Shown here: piece after piece, positions 36,179 through 45,251 of the stretch | Layout: each line of letters starts with the position of its first letter | Position numbering within the stretch: position 1 is the first letter of the stretch | DNA from: Candidatus Nitricoxidireducens bremensis | GTDB taxonomy: Bacteria > Pseudomonadota > Gammaproteobacteria > Burkholderiales > Rhodocyclaceae | Reading direction: 5' to 3' | DNA: 64,000 nt | Assembly: GCA_030247725.1 (NCBI GenBank) | Contig: JAOTRT010000003.1 | Coordinates: 392,187 to 456,186, forward strand | Position numbers and translations under genes: made by a program | Notes under the pieces: model-generated | Databases searched by the model: none | What the model saw: only the letters and a program-made list of their open reading frames with translations | What the model was told of the DNA's origin: nothing

Positions 36179-37342
36179 ATGAGAGCTGCATTCCCTCTGG
36201 CCACGCTACAGCCGGTTTCGGATACCCACAATGCCTGGGTGGCGCTGTTGCTGGAAACTTCGCCGCCGCCCAGGAACGACGATCTGGCGCGCTTTTGCGT
36301 CGATTGTGGCCTGGCAGAAGCCCTCGCCCCCCTGCCTTGCATCGTTTCCCTGACGGACCTGGAGGTGGATCTGTCGGCCCTGCCGGCAGAACAGGCGATC
36401 CTGCGTCTGCCGACCGCGTTCTTCTGCGATCGCGCCAACGACGAGGCCCTCGACGCCTTGCAGGCCAGGGGTTTCCGGTTCATGGGCAGCGGCCTGCCGC
36501 TGGTCGGCCAGACGCCCCATGGACACCTGAAGGCCTTCGCCCTGCCCTGCCCCGGCCGCGGCGTCCCGGTGGGCGTCGGCGAATGGCTGGGCAAGCTGCC
36601 GGGTCCCCACATGGCGCTCGGCGCGGAGGAGATCACCTGTTCCGGCCGCTGCCATTTCCAGTGGCTGGCGGGCAATTTCCCCCAGCACTTGCTGCCGGGT
36701 GCCGGCCGGCATGCGGACACTTCGAACCGCGCCCTGTTGCTGGAACTCCTGGCGGCGGTGGCCAGCGACGCCGATTCCCATCGGCTTGAGGCGACGATCA
36801 AGCGCGATCCCCAGCTGTCCTACCACCTGCTGAAGCTGGTGAATTCGGTGGCCTTCGCGGTGCCGACGAAGATCGGCAGCTTCGGCCAGGCCATCGCGCT
36901 GCTGGGGCGGCGCCAGCTCCAGCGCTGGCTGCAGTTGCTGCTCTACGCCCGGGGCCAGAAGGGCGAGGCCGCCAATCCGCTGCTGCCCCAGGCAGCCATG
37001 CGCGCCCGCCTGGCGGAGGCGCTCTGTGAAGGTCTCGGTGGTTCCCGCGACGAGCAGGACCGGGCCTTCATGGCCGGCATGTTCTCCCTGCTGGACACCC
37101 TGTTCGGCATCCCCATCGCCGAGATCATGAAACCCCTGAACCTGGCGGAGGATGTGGCGGCGGCCCTGTCGGCCCGCAGCGGCAGGCTCGGTCTTCTGCT
37201 CAAGGCCATCGAGGCTGGCGAGCGCGGCGCCCGCGACGAACTCGCCGCCCTGCTGGCCCAGGCGGGCATCGGCCACGAAGCCTGGGCTCGTGCCCTGGTT
37301 CCCGCCGTCGGCTGGGCGGTACAAGTCAGCCGCGAGGCCTGA
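36179..37342 (+). CDS. HDOD-domain protein with degenerate EAL-like N-terminus
   Basis: A 387-residue protein of the YuxH type. The first 190 residues resemble a shortened, catalytically dead EAL barrel (no EAL motif and none of the metal ligands). The HDOD domain follows (about 195-385; KLVNSVAFAVPTKIGSFGQAIALLGRRQLQRWL). The start ATG 36179 is chosen because the coding pattern begins there; the frame runs open upstream through the cyclo-ligase gene, which is an artefact. The next gene, a GGDEF-EAL enzyme, starts two bases after its stop, so the two are probably functional partners in c-di-GMP signalling. Confidence 0.8.
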   Translation: MRAAFPLATLQPVSDTHNAWVALLLETSPPPRNDDLARFCVDCGLAEALAPLPCIVSLTDLEVDLSALPAEQAILRLPTAFFCDRANDEALDALQARGFRFMGSGLPLVGQTPHGHLKAFALPCPGRGVPVGVGEWLGKLPGPHMALGAEEITCSGRCHFQWLAGNFPQHLLPGAGRHADTSNRALLLELLAAVASDADSHRLEATIKRDPQLSYHLLKLVNSVAFAVPTKIGSFGQAIALLGRRQLQRWLQLLLYARGQKGEAANPLLPQAAMRARLAEALCEGLGGSRDEQDRAFMAGMFSLLDTLFGIPIAEIMKPLNLAEDVAAALSARSGRLGLLLKAIEAGERGARDELAALLAQAGIGHEAWARALVPAVGWAVQVSREA

Positions 37343-37344
37343 GC

Positions 37345-39513
37345 ATGGCGGACGGCAATTCCGGCAAGGCGGACCTGGATCGTATCGAAGCCCTCTGCCG
37401 CGAGATATTGACGGAGGAGGGCCGGCAGCGCGCCGGGGACATCGCGGCGCGCATCCTCGACGAGGTTGCCGGCGCCCGCGAGCACCTGCACAAGCAGACC
37501 CAGATCATCGACCAGATCCACGAGTCGGTGATCACCATGGATCTGGACGGCTACATCACGAGCTGGAACCGGGGCGCCGAGCGCCTGTTCGGCTATGCGG
37601 CGGCGGAGGCCATCGGCCGCCACATCCTGTTCCTCTACGCCGACCCCGACGAGGACGACGAGGGTTTCCAGGACGTCTTCCTGGAACACGGCGGCCGGGA
37701 ACTGGAGGTGCGCCGCCGCCGCAAGTCGGGCGAAGTGTTCTGGGCCAGCCTCCAGCTGTCCCTGGTGCGCGATCCGGACGGCTATCCGGCGGGCATCATC
37801 GGCTATCTGACGGACATCACCGCGCGGATAGAGGCCCAGGAGAACCAGCGGCTCCACGCGCGGATTTTCGAGCATACCGACCAGGGCATCCTTATCACCG
37901 ACGCCGAACAGGTGATCGTTTCGGTGAACCAGGCCTTCACGCGCATCACCGGCTACAGTGCCGAGGAGGCCGTCGGCAAGACGCCGCGCCTGATGCGCGC
38001 CGGCCAGGAGGACCAGGATTTCTTCGCCGAGGTCTGGCGCCACATCCACGACGGCGGGCGCTGGCAGGGCGAGATATGGGAACGCCGCAAGAACGGCGAG
38101 GCCTATCCGGCCTGGGTTTCCATCGGCATCGTGAAGAACGCGCGCGGCGACGTCGCCAACTACTTCTCCATCTTTTCCGACATCACCGAGCGCAAGGAAT
38201 CCGAGGAACGCATCCGCCACCTGGCCTACTACGACGCCCTCACCGAGCTGCCGAACCGTACCCTGTTCTACAAGCTGGTGGACCAGGCCCTGACGGAAGC
38301 ACGGCGCAACCGGCTCCACGGGGCCCTGCTGTTCATCGACCTCAACCGCTTCAAGCCCATCAACGACACCCTCGGTCACGGTGTCGGCGACCGCCTGCTG
38401 CAGCAGATCGGCTACCGCTTCCGCGAGGTGCTGCGCACCGAGGACCTGGTGGCGCGTCTCGGCGGCGACGAATTCGTCGTCGCCCTGTTCGACATCACCA
38501 TGCGCGAGCATGCCGGTCTCGTCGCCCAGAAGCTGCTGTCCGCCCTCGATGCGCCCTTCTTCATCGACGGCCACGAACTCAAGGTCGGCGCCGCCATCGG
38601 CATCAGCGTCTATCCCCAGGACGGCTTCGACACCGAGACCCTGCTGCGCCTGGCGGACATCGCCATGTATCGGGCCAAGCAGACCGGCCAGGACGGCCAC
38701 GCCTTCTACAGCCACGAGATGAACCAGCGGGCCCTGGACCGCCTGCAGACCGAGTCGGCCCTGCGCCACGCCATTGAGCGCAACGAACTGCTGTTGCACT
38801 ATCAGCCGAAGGTGGATATCGCCAGCGGACGCATCGTCGGCGCCGAGGCGCTGGTGCGCTGGCGCCATCCGGAGCGGGGCATGATCCCGCCCGGCGACTT
38901 CGTGCCGGTGGCGGAGGAGACGGGCCTGGTGGTGCGCATCAGCGCCTGGGTGCTGGAAGAGGCCGTGCGCCAGGCCAAGGCCTGGCGGGACGCCGGGCTG
39001 CCGACGACCAAGATCGCCATCAACCTGTCGGCGCGGGATTTCTCTTCCGCCCTGCCCCAGCGCGTCGGCGATACGCTGAAGAACCACGGCCTGGAACCCG
39101 ACTGGCTGGAGCTGGAGATCACCGAGAGCATGCTGATGCACAACACCGAGCGCGTCATCGCCATGATGGACGAGCTGGCCGCCCTCGGCGTCACTCTGGC
39201 GCTGGACGATTTCGGCACCGGCTATTCCAGCCTGTCCTATCTCAAGCGCTTTCCCATCGACACCCTCAAGATCGACCGTTCCTTCGTCACCGGCATTCCC
39301 GCCGACCTCAACGACTGTGCCATTGCCGGCGCCATTGCCAGCATGGCGAAGCGGCTCGGCCACAAGGTGATCGCCGAGGGTGTGGAGTCGGAGAACCAGC
39401 TCGCCTTCCTCAGGAGCCTGGGCTGCGACGAGTTTCAGGGCTACCTGTTCGCACCCCCGGTGCCGCCGCAGGATTTCGAGGCCATGTTGCGCGAGGACAA
39501 GCGCCTCGGCTGA
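37345..39513 (+). CDS. PAS-PAS-GGDEF-EAL c-di-GMP turnover protein
   Basis: A 722-residue soluble protein. A short N-terminal coiled coil precedes two PAS/PAC domains (about 50-165 and 170-290). The GGDEF domain (about 295-455) has an intact LGGDEFVVAL active site, and the EAL domain (about 465-715) has GAEALVRW, the ITESMLMHN glutamate and DDFGTGYSSL loop 6. Both catalytic centres look complete, so it could make or degrade c-di-GMP; many such fusions act only as phosphodiesterases. It is coupled to the upstream HDOD gene. Confidence 0.95.
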   Translation: MADGNSGKADLDRIEALCREILTEEGRQRAGDIAARILDEVAGAREHLHKQTQIIDQIHESVITMDLDGYITSWNRGAERLFGYAAAEAIGRHILFLYADPDEDDEGFQDVFLEHGGRELEVRRRRKSGEVFWASLQLSLVRDPDGYPAGIIGYLTDITARIEAQENQRLHARIFEHTDQGILITDAEQVIVSVNQAFTRITGYSAEEAVGKTPRLMRAGQEDQDFFAEVWRHIHDGGRWQGEIWERRKNGEAYPAWVSIGIVKNARGDVANYFSIFSDITERKESEERIRHLAYYDALTELPNRTLFYKLVDQALTEARRNRLHGALLFIDLNRFKPINDTLGHGVGDRLLQQIGYRFREVLRTEDLVARLGGDEFVVALFDITMREHAGLVAQKLLSALDAPFFIDGHELKVGAAIGISVYPQDGFDTETLLRLADIAMYRAKQTGQDGHAFYSHEMNQRALDRLQTESALRHAIERNELLLHYQPKVDIASGRIVGAEALVRWRHPERGMIPPGDFVPVAEETGLVVRISAWVLEEAVRQAKAWRDAGLPTTKIAINLSARDFSSALPQRVGDTLKNHGLEPDWLELEITESMLMHNTERVIAMMDELAALGVTLALDDFGTGYSSLSYLKRFPIDTLKIDRSFVTGIPADLNDCAIAGAIASMAKRLGHKVIAEGVESENQLAFLRSLGCDEFQGYLFAPPVPPQDFEAMLREDKRLG

Positions 39514-39517
39514 GCCC

Positions 39518-40663
39518 TCAGTCTAGCGCCTGCGCCATGCGGGCCAGCGCCGTTTCCAGCAGTTCCCGCCGACAGCCGAAGTTGAGGCGCACGAAGCCCG
39601 GTGCGCCGAAGTCGGCACCGTCCGAGAGCCCCACCCCCGCCGCTTCGAAGACCCGCTGGGGATTCTCCACGCCCATGCCGCGGGCGTCGATCCAGGCCAG
39701 GTAGGTGGCTTCCACCGGGGCCATGGCGAGTTCGCTGCGGCCGGCGACGAAGCGTTCGACGAGGCGGGCATTGCCGCGCAGGTAGGTCAGCAGCTCGCGC
39801 CGCCACTCCACGCCGTCCCGCAGGGCGGCTTCGCAGGCGACGAGGCCGAGGGAATTCACGTGGGGCACGATGCCGTACATGGCGCCGCGGAAGTCGCGCC
39901 GCAGACGGGCATCGGGAATGACGGCGAAGGCGCAGCCGAGGCCCGGCACGTTGAAGGTCTTCGACGGCGCCATCAGGGTGATGCTGCGCTTCGCCGCCTC
40001 GGGCGACAGGGTCGCGAAGGGCTGGTGGCGCCGGCCGGTGGCGAGGATCAGGTCGCAGTGGATCTCGTCGGAGCAGACGACGAAGTCGTGCTTCTCGGCC
40101 AGGGCCAGCAGTTGCCACAGTTCATCTTCGCGCCAGCTGCGGCCGACCGGATTGTGGGGGTGGCAGAGCAGGAACTGGGAGGGCCTCGCGCTGCGCAGCA
40201 CACCATCGACGGCGGCCCAATCCCAGCTCCAGCCTTGATCGTCCATCACCAGGGGAGCGGTGACCGTGCGGCGCTCCGAATGGGCGGGCGCGGAAAGGAA
40301 GGGCGGATAGATCGGCGTGGCGGTGAAGACCGCCGAACCGGCGTCGCCCCGGGCGCGACAGGCCACGTGGAGGCCGGTGACGAGGCCCGGCAGCCAGACC
40401 AGCCAGTCCGGGTCGATGGTCCAGCCGTACTCGCGGTCCAGATGACCGACGACGGCGTCCACGAGGGAGGGCCAGGGCTGGCCGTAGCCGAACACGCCCT
40501 GGTCGATGCGCCGGTGCAGGGCCGCGAGCACCGGCGGCGGCGCGGCGAAGTCCATGTCGGCGACCCACAGGGGGATCACGTCCCGGCCGGCGTATTTGTT
40601 CCACTTGGTGCTGTCGGGGAACTCCCCGCCGCGCCGGTCGATGGGACGGTCGAAATCGAACAT
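39518..40663 (-). CDS. MalY/PatB family PLP-dependent C-S lyase (cystathionine beta-lyase)
   Basis: A 381-residue fold-type I PLP enzyme. The opening FDFDRPIDRRGGEFPDSTKWNKY and PLWVADMDFA is diagnostic for the MalY/PatB family. The PLP lysine is in MAPSKTFNVPGL (about residue 232), and HPHNPVGRSW and SDEIHCDLI form the cofactor pocket. It should cleave cystathionine or cysteine conjugates to a thiol, pyruvate and ammonia, or act as an aminotransferase. It stands alone, convergent with the GGDEF-EAL gene. Confidence 0.92.
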   Translation of the reverse strand: MFDFDRPIDRRGGEFPDSTKWNKYAGRDVIPLWVADMDFAAPPPVLAALHRRIDQGVFGYGQPWPSLVDAVVGHLDREYGWTIDPDWLVWLPGLVTGLHVACRARGDAGSAVFTATPIYPPFLSAPAHSERRTVTAPLVMDDQGWSWDWAAVDGVLRSARPSQFLLCHPHNPVGRSWREDELWQLLALAEKHDFVVCSDEIHCDLILATGRRHQPFATLSPEAAKRSITLMAPSKTFNVPGLGCAFAVIPDARLRRDFRGAMYGIVPHVNSLGLVACEAALRDGVEWRRELLTYLRGNARLVERFVAGRSELAMAPVEATYLAWIDARGMGVENPQRVFEAAGVGLSDGADFGAPGFVRLNFGCRRELLETALARMAQALD

Positions 40664-40700
40664 GGCAGGGGGCGGCCGGCGGATGCCGGCCGCATAGAGA

Positions 40701-41546
40701 TCAGCGTTTCTTGTAGCGGCCGTCGATTTCGGCGACGCAGGATTGCACGAGGCGCTGCACCAGGCTGTCGAGGGTGAGGCCGCCGCTGGTGCCCTGGGAG
40801 ACGCCCAGCACCGAGGTGGCCTGGGCGCCGAGTTCCATCTTGTCTTCCACGTAGCCGCTGGCCACCTGCTCGGTGGTGTTGGCGTCGAGGATCTTGTAGC
40901 GCAGACCGACGATCCAGACGCCGGCCGTCTCGCCCGTCTTCACGGAGCTGCCGACCACGTTGGCCGCCGCGCCGCCGTAGCCGCCGATGGCCAGGCCCGC
41001 GAGCTGGCCGATGGCGCCGCCGTCGAAGCCCTTCTGGGCCTGGGCCACGGGCTCGGCCTTGAGGACGTCGAACTTGACCATCCACTTGGTGCTCTTGAAC
41101 TTGCCGCGCTTGAAGACCTTGGCGGCCTCGTCGGGATCGCCGAGGCCGAAGGCGAGCTGGACCTCCTTGAGCAGGGGGCCCAGGTCGGAGCGTTCGAGGA
41201 CGCGGAAATTGGCGCGCGTCAGCTCCAGCTCGGCAAAGTCGGCGATGTTGTTGGGGCCGAACTTCTGGGTGAAGGTGGCGTTGGTGCTCTTGATGTCGCC
41301 CGGCAGGACCACGAGGGTCGGTCCGGGGAAGGCGGCGTTGGCGTACTCGATGGGCTTGTAGAGGGCCTTGTCGGCCATCTGGTTGGCCTCGGCGGAGGCC
41401 GTGGTGGCGGGCTGCGGGCCGTCGGCGGGCTGTCCCTCCGCCGGCTTCTTCTCGCCGCCGAAGATCTTGTCGAGGAAGGCATGGCTGGGCGTACTTGCCA
41501 GGGCGAGTCCGAGGGAAAGGCAGGCGAACAGGTGGCGATGGTTCAT
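40701..41546 (-). CDS. CsgG-like secreted protein of the caspase locus
   Basis: A 281-residue protein with a signal peptide (residues 1-23, PSHA-FL) but no lipobox cysteine. From about residue 65 it follows the CsgG-type fold: LVVLPGDIKSTNATFTQKFG, DFAELELTRANFRVLERSDL and a later strand set (VWIVGLRYKILDANTTEQVASGYVEDKMELG). A Gly/Ala-rich segment (LAIGGYGGAAANVVG) could be the membrane-inserting part. GGAGA lies before ATG 41546. It is the last gene of the FecR-autotransporter-hydrolase-caspase operon. Whether it forms an export channel is unproven. Confidence 0.75.
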   Translation of the reverse strand: MNHRHLFACLSLGLALASTPSHAFLDKIFGGEKKPAEGQPADGPQPATTASAEANQMADKALYKPIEYANAAFPGPTLVVLPGDIKSTNATFTQKFGPNNIADFAELELTRANFRVLERSDLGPLLKEVQLAFGLGDPDEAAKVFKRGKFKSTKWMVKFDVLKAEPVAQAQKGFDGGAIGQLAGLAIGGYGGAAANVVGSSVKTGETAGVWIVGLRYKILDANTTEQVASGYVEDKMELGAQATSVLGVSQGTSGGLTLDSLVQRLVQSCVAEIDGRYKKR

Positions 41547-41599
41547 GGACGGTCTCCGGACGATGCTGAAAGGGTTTTCCTGTCGATCTCTTGGGATGC

Positions 41600-43087
41600 T
41601 CAACGCTCGGCGCAGTAGTCGCGGAACAGCTTGCCGACGATCTCTTCGCTCTTCTCTTCCCAGACGCCCTGAGCGGCGCCCTTGACGGAACTCTTGGTGT
41701 GCCGGCCGGCATAGGCGCCTCCGGAGGCGCTGGCCTGGGCGAGGCGCTTGCCGGCGGGTGTCGACAGGCTGAATTCGGCGTCCAGGTCCACCTCGCCGAC
41801 GCCGAGGACGGGATTGGCGCCGGCGGCGGCCTCGATGCTGCCCTTCATCAGCAGGTCCGCGCTTCCGCCGGCGGCGATCCGGACGCCGATGGCCTTCATG
41901 CGCTCCTCGATGGCGACGCGGAAGGCGTTGCGGCTTTGCTGGGCGATGGCGCCCTTCTCGTCGATGCTGAGGCGCACGCGCTTGCCGCGGATGAGGTCGC
42001 GGCAGGAGATGGAGATGAGTTCGGCGGCGCGCATGGGGGCTTCGTCCCTATCCTCGAAGCTGAAGCTGCCGGCGCTGGAGTACACCTTGCCGGGGCGGAC
42101 CATGGCCACGGGACCGGGCGCGGCGGGCGCCTGCATGTCGCCGCGGGTCTCGGCGCGGGCGACGGTGCCGGCCGTCTTCACCGCCTTGAGACGGTTGCGG
42201 GCGAGCTCGGCGAACTTGCCCTGGGGATACTGGGCCAGATAGGACTCGTAGTCGGCGGTGCTGGTGCTGTTGGCGATGGAGTTCCAGTAGGCCAGTTCCA
42301 CGGCCTCGGGACCGGCGCCGCCGGCCGCCACCTTGGGCGGCACGAAGTAGATGTCGCCGCCCTTGAGGCTGCTTTCCTCCCGCGGCGACTGCTTGCGGCC
42401 GATCTCCTTCTCGGACTCGTTCTCCACCGATTCGCGCACGCGCTTGAACACCTGCTCGATGGTGAGGCCGGGTACCTTGAGGTTGGCCATCAGGTGCTTG
42501 GTGTAGAGGCCGTTGCGGCCCGAGCCGTCGGAGGCCTCGGTGCCGGGCGCGGTGGAGAAGGCGACCAGGGAGCCGCTCGGCGCGTCCATGGGCGCGAGGC
42601 CGCGGCTCTTGAGGGAGCGGGTCTTGATGAAGGGATTGTTGCGGCAGGCGTCGAGGACGATGACGTTGACCCGGCTCTTGGCGTCCTCCATGTAACGCAG
42701 GACAAGATTCGCCGAGACGGCGTGGGTCTGGACCTCGTTCTCGTTGCGGAAGGGGAAGCCGATGGGCAGCAGGTAGTTCTCGCCGGCCACCTGGACGCCG
42801 TGACCGGCGAAGAAGAAGAAGCCGATGCCGTCGTTTTCGCGCAGCTTCTCGCCGAAGTCGCGGATCGCCTGGCGCATGGCGTCGGCGTTCTGGTTGAGGA
42901 TGACGGTGGTGTCGAAGCCGGTGGACTTGAGGACGTTGGCCAGGTCATGGGCGTCGTTGGCCGGGTTGTCGAGGGCGCCGATGGAATAGGCCGAGTTGCC
43001 GATCAGCAGGGCGTAGTTCTTCGCCCAGGCGGGCTGGATCGTCAGCACGAATGCGCCCGCCAGTGCGAGCAGTCTTGCGAGTTTCAC
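41600..43087 (-). CDS. Secreted caspase-family (C14) peptidase, first copy
   Basis: A 495-residue protein. A signal peptide (1-22, AWA-KN) precedes a caspase p20-like domain (23-240) with the catalytic dyad His96 (FFFAGHGVQV) and Cys148 (IVLDACRNNP), as in metacaspase/orthocaspase proteins. A TPR-like linker (about 255-300, YWNSIANSTSTADYESYLAQYPQG) and a C-terminal strand-rich domain (about 340-495) resembling LPP20/CsgG-type modules follow. Substrate would follow Arg/Lys if it behaves like relatives. Unlike most bacterial caspases it is predicted to be exported. It lies 53 nt after the second caspase gene. Confidence 0.87.
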   Translation of the reverse strand: MKLARLLALAGAFVLTIQPAWAKNYALLIGNSAYSIGALDNPANDAHDLANVLKSTGFDTTVILNQNADAMRQAIRDFGEKLRENDGIGFFFFAGHGVQVAGENYLLPIGFPFRNENEVQTHAVSANLVLRYMEDAKSRVNVIVLDACRNNPFIKTRSLKSRGLAPMDAPSGSLVAFSTAPGTEASDGSGRNGLYTKHLMANLKVPGLTIEQVFKRVRESVENESEKEIGRKQSPREESSLKGGDIYFVPPKVAAGGAGPEAVELAYWNSIANSTSTADYESYLAQYPQGKFAELARNRLKAVKTAGTVARAETRGDMQAPAAPGPVAMVRPGKVYSSAGSFSFEDRDEAPMRAAELISISCRDLIRGKRVRLSIDEKGAIAQQSRNAFRVAIEERMKAIGVRIAAGGSADLLMKGSIEAAAGANPVLGVGEVDLDAEFSLSTPAGKRLAQASASGGAYAGRHTKSSVKGAAQGVWEEKSEEIVGKLFRDYCAER

Positions 43088-43140
43088 CGTCGTTCCCCTG
43101 CGCCGGAAAAATGCTGCCGCAATGTTAACCGATCCGCGCT

Positions 43141-44403
43141 TCAGCGCGGCTGGAACAGGTACTCGCCGCCCTCCGCGTGCCCCGCCGAGACGACGGCGCC
43201 GTACTGGGGTTCCTGGGGAAATTCCTTGGTGACGCGGCCATGCACGGTCTTCCAGACATCGTAGCCGGGCGTGGTGCCGGTGGCGGAGTCCAGCGTCTTG
43301 ATGAGGTTCCAGGCGAAGATGGAATGGCCGTCCTTGCCCTCGTCGGACACCGGCTCGTCGCCGCCCGAGGAGAACACCAGGACGGAACGGCGGCGCAGGA
43401 CTTCTTCGGCCTTCGGCTTGCCGCTGTAGGTGACCTTCTGCTCCTTCGTCAGGCTGCCTGAGAAGCAGCTGTCGGATACCAGGATCAGCTGGCGCGAGGG
43501 AATGGCGGCGAGCAGTTTCGAGATGTCGGTGTTGGAGATCCAGTTGGCGGCGGTCTTGACGGAAGCGTCGATGGGAATCCAGAAGCCCATCTTGGTGTCG
43601 TCCATCAGGTAGCCGTGGCCGGCGTAGAAGAGCAGCACGCTGTCTTCCGGCTTCGCCTCGGCGGCGACGCGATTGAGGGCCTCGATGATCTGGGCCTTGG
43701 AGGCATTCTTGACCACCTGGGCGTCGTAGCCGAAGCGGGAGCGCAGCACGTCGGCGATCTTCTCCACGTCGGCGATGGGTGTGTCGAGGCCGGGGATCGG
43801 CATCTTGTAGTCGTTGTTGCCGACGAGGACGGCGATGCGCTTGCGCACCATCGGCGGCCCATCGGCGGCGCCGGGTCTGGGAGCGGCTGCGGCGACGGTT
43901 GCAGGTGCCGGAGCCGGCGCAGGGGTGGCCGCGATGGGGGGCATCGGGGTCGCTGCCGCGGCGGGTGGCGCGGCAACCGTTCCCTGCGGCGTGGGTTTGG
44001 CCGGCGTCACGGGTTGCGGCGCGGGGCCGGCCGGCTTGATTTCAGCGACCGGGGCGGGCGTGGCCGGCGCGGCGGCAAGCGCCGGTTTCTCAACGGGCTG
44101 CGCGGTGGCAGCTTCCGGGGCGGGAGCTTCCGGCCGCTTCAGGCAGAGCACCCCGGGCGCGCCGCCGCCGACGGGACATTCGGGGACATCGGCGGCTGTC
44201 GGGTTCTTGCGCAGTTCTTCCAGCGCTTCCCGGTAAAGCAGGGTGCGGGCCTGGTGGCGCTGCATCAGCGTGGCCTGGAACTGGACCATGCCGGGAATGC
44301 CGCCGGCGAAGGCCGGGGGACGCATCATCTGGGCGGAGACGCTCCCGGCGACGACGATGCCGGACAACAACAGGACCAGACGGGCTGGAAGCTTGACGCT
44401 CAT
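43141..44403 (-). CDS. Secreted caspase-family (C14) peptidase, second copy with Pro/Ala linker
   Basis: A 420-residue protein. Signal peptide (1-24, VSA-QM), a small Cys-containing N-terminal region, then a 95-residue Pro/Ala-rich linker (about 91-185) leading to a C-terminal caspase domain (about 188-420). The dyad is His263 (FYAGHGYLMD) and Cys313 (LVSDSCFSGS), both intact. Domain order is the reverse of its neighbour, in which the peptidase is N-terminal. The start ATG 44403 has AAGGAGA upstream and overlaps the hydrolase stop by four bases (ATGA). Confidence 0.87.
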   Translation of the reverse strand: MSVKLPARLVLLLSGIVVAGSVSAQMMRPPAFAGGIPGMVQFQATLMQRHQARTLLYREALEELRKNPTAADVPECPVGGGAPGVLCLKRPEAPAPEAATAQPVEKPALAAAPATPAPVAEIKPAGPAPQPVTPAKPTPQGTVAAPPAAAATPMPPIAATPAPAPAPATVAAAAPRPGAADGPPMVRKRIAVLVGNNDYKMPIPGLDTPIADVEKIADVLRSRFGYDAQVVKNASKAQIIEALNRVAAEAKPEDSVLLFYAGHGYLMDDTKMGFWIPIDASVKTAANWISNTDISKLLAAIPSRQLILVSDSCFSGSLTKEQKVTYSGKPKAEEVLRRRSVLVFSSGGDEPVSDEGKDGHSIFAWNLIKTLDSATGTTPGYDVWKTVHGRVTKEFPQEPQYGAVVSAGHAEGGEYLFQPR

Positions 44404-45251
44404 GGCGTGATCTCCTTGTTCCGGCTGCGGGAGAGCAGGGCAGGCCAGTCGCGCGTCCAGCAGCATTCGTGATCGAAATCGGGCATCGTGGCGAGCCGTC
44501 CTCCCTTTCGGGCAACGAAGCCTGCAACGATGGCGGGCGGGACTGTTTTATCACGGCCGCCGACCCAATGGATGCCTTGGGGCAGATGTCCGGCTTCTCC
44601 CTGTGGGTCCAGAGAGCCGGCCAGCGGCGAGATGCCGTGATGGGCCGTCCAGTCGGCGAGCGCGAGGGGCGCCGCAATCGTCACGACCTCGACGATGTCG
44701 GGCCTCCGCAGCGCCAGAAGCGCGGCGATGACGCCGCCGCCCGAGTAGCCGACCAGGCGCAGATTCGCGGCACCGGCGCGAGCCTTCAGGCGGGAGAGGA
44801 TGTCGTCGTAGGCGGCGATGACCTCCGGGGCGAAACGGCGCTTGATCCAGTAGTCGGGGCTGCAGCCGGCGAGTTCGGCTGCGGCGAGATACTGGCAGGG
44901 GCGGCCCAGGTAGGTGACGGCCGGCCCCGGATCGCCCGCCGCCAATGCCAGGGCGACGGGCCTGGTCGGTGTCGGGTCTGGCGGCGGTCGGTAGGGGTTG
45001 GGCCAGGGGGCTCCGTCGCCTTCGATGTAGATGGACAGCACTGCCGCAGATCCGGTTTGCCGGGACAGGGCCAGCAGGCGAAACCGGCCCGCATCCATGT
45101 CCTCGGAAACGAAGTTCCGTTCACCGCCCCAGGCGACGACGGCGGCACGGGAACCGCCGAAGGCGTCGAGATTCGCGCAGGCGGCAGCCAGAAACAAAAA
45201 GGCCGCGCTGGAGAGCGCGGCCTTGGTCAGGGTGGGAACCCTGTCCCGCAT
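44400..45251 (-). CDS. Alpha/beta-hydrolase, probable lipoprotein
   Basis: A 283-residue protein with a signal peptide and lipobox LAAAC (Cys about residue 25), so probably tethered to a membrane in the periplasm. The hydrolase triad is visible: serine in the nucleophile elbow GYSGGGVIA, aspartate in VGGRDKTVPP and histidine in DFDHECCW. Esterase or lipase activity is expected; the substrate is unknown. The start overlaps the autotransporter stop by one base. Codons 9-21 contain a strong minus-strand terminator structure, a very unusual position (see findings). Confidence 0.82.
   Translation of the reverse strand: MRDRVPTLTKAALSSAAFLFLAAACANLDAFGGSRAAVVAWGGERNFVSEDMDAGRFRLLALSRQTGSAAVLSIYIEGDGAPWPNPYRPPPDPTPTRPVALALAAGDPGPAVTYLGRPCQYLAAAELAGCSPDYWIKRRFAPEVIAAYDDILSRLKARAGAANLRLVGYSGGGVIAALLALRRPDIVEVVTIAAPLALADWTAHHGISPLAGSLDPQGEAGHLPQGIHWVGGRDKTVPPAIVAGFVARKGGRLATMPDFDHECCWTRDWPALLSRSRNKEITP
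45195..45222 (-). terminator. Intrinsic terminator embedded in the hydrolase signal-peptide codons
   Basis: Read on the minus strand, GGCCGCGCT (45222-45214) pairs perfectly with AGCGCGGCC (45209-45201) over a CTCC loop and is followed by TTTTTG (45200-45195). It begins about 30 nt after the autotransporter stop and lies inside the first 20 codons of the hydrolase gene. It should end most transcripts of fecR-autotransporter before the caspase genes. Confidence 0.85.

Noticed and set aside
40701..41546. Calling the CsgG-like protein a curli pore
   Set aside because: It lacks the lipobox cysteine required for CsgG insertion in the outer membrane, and no repeat subunit lies in its operon, so only similarity is claimed.
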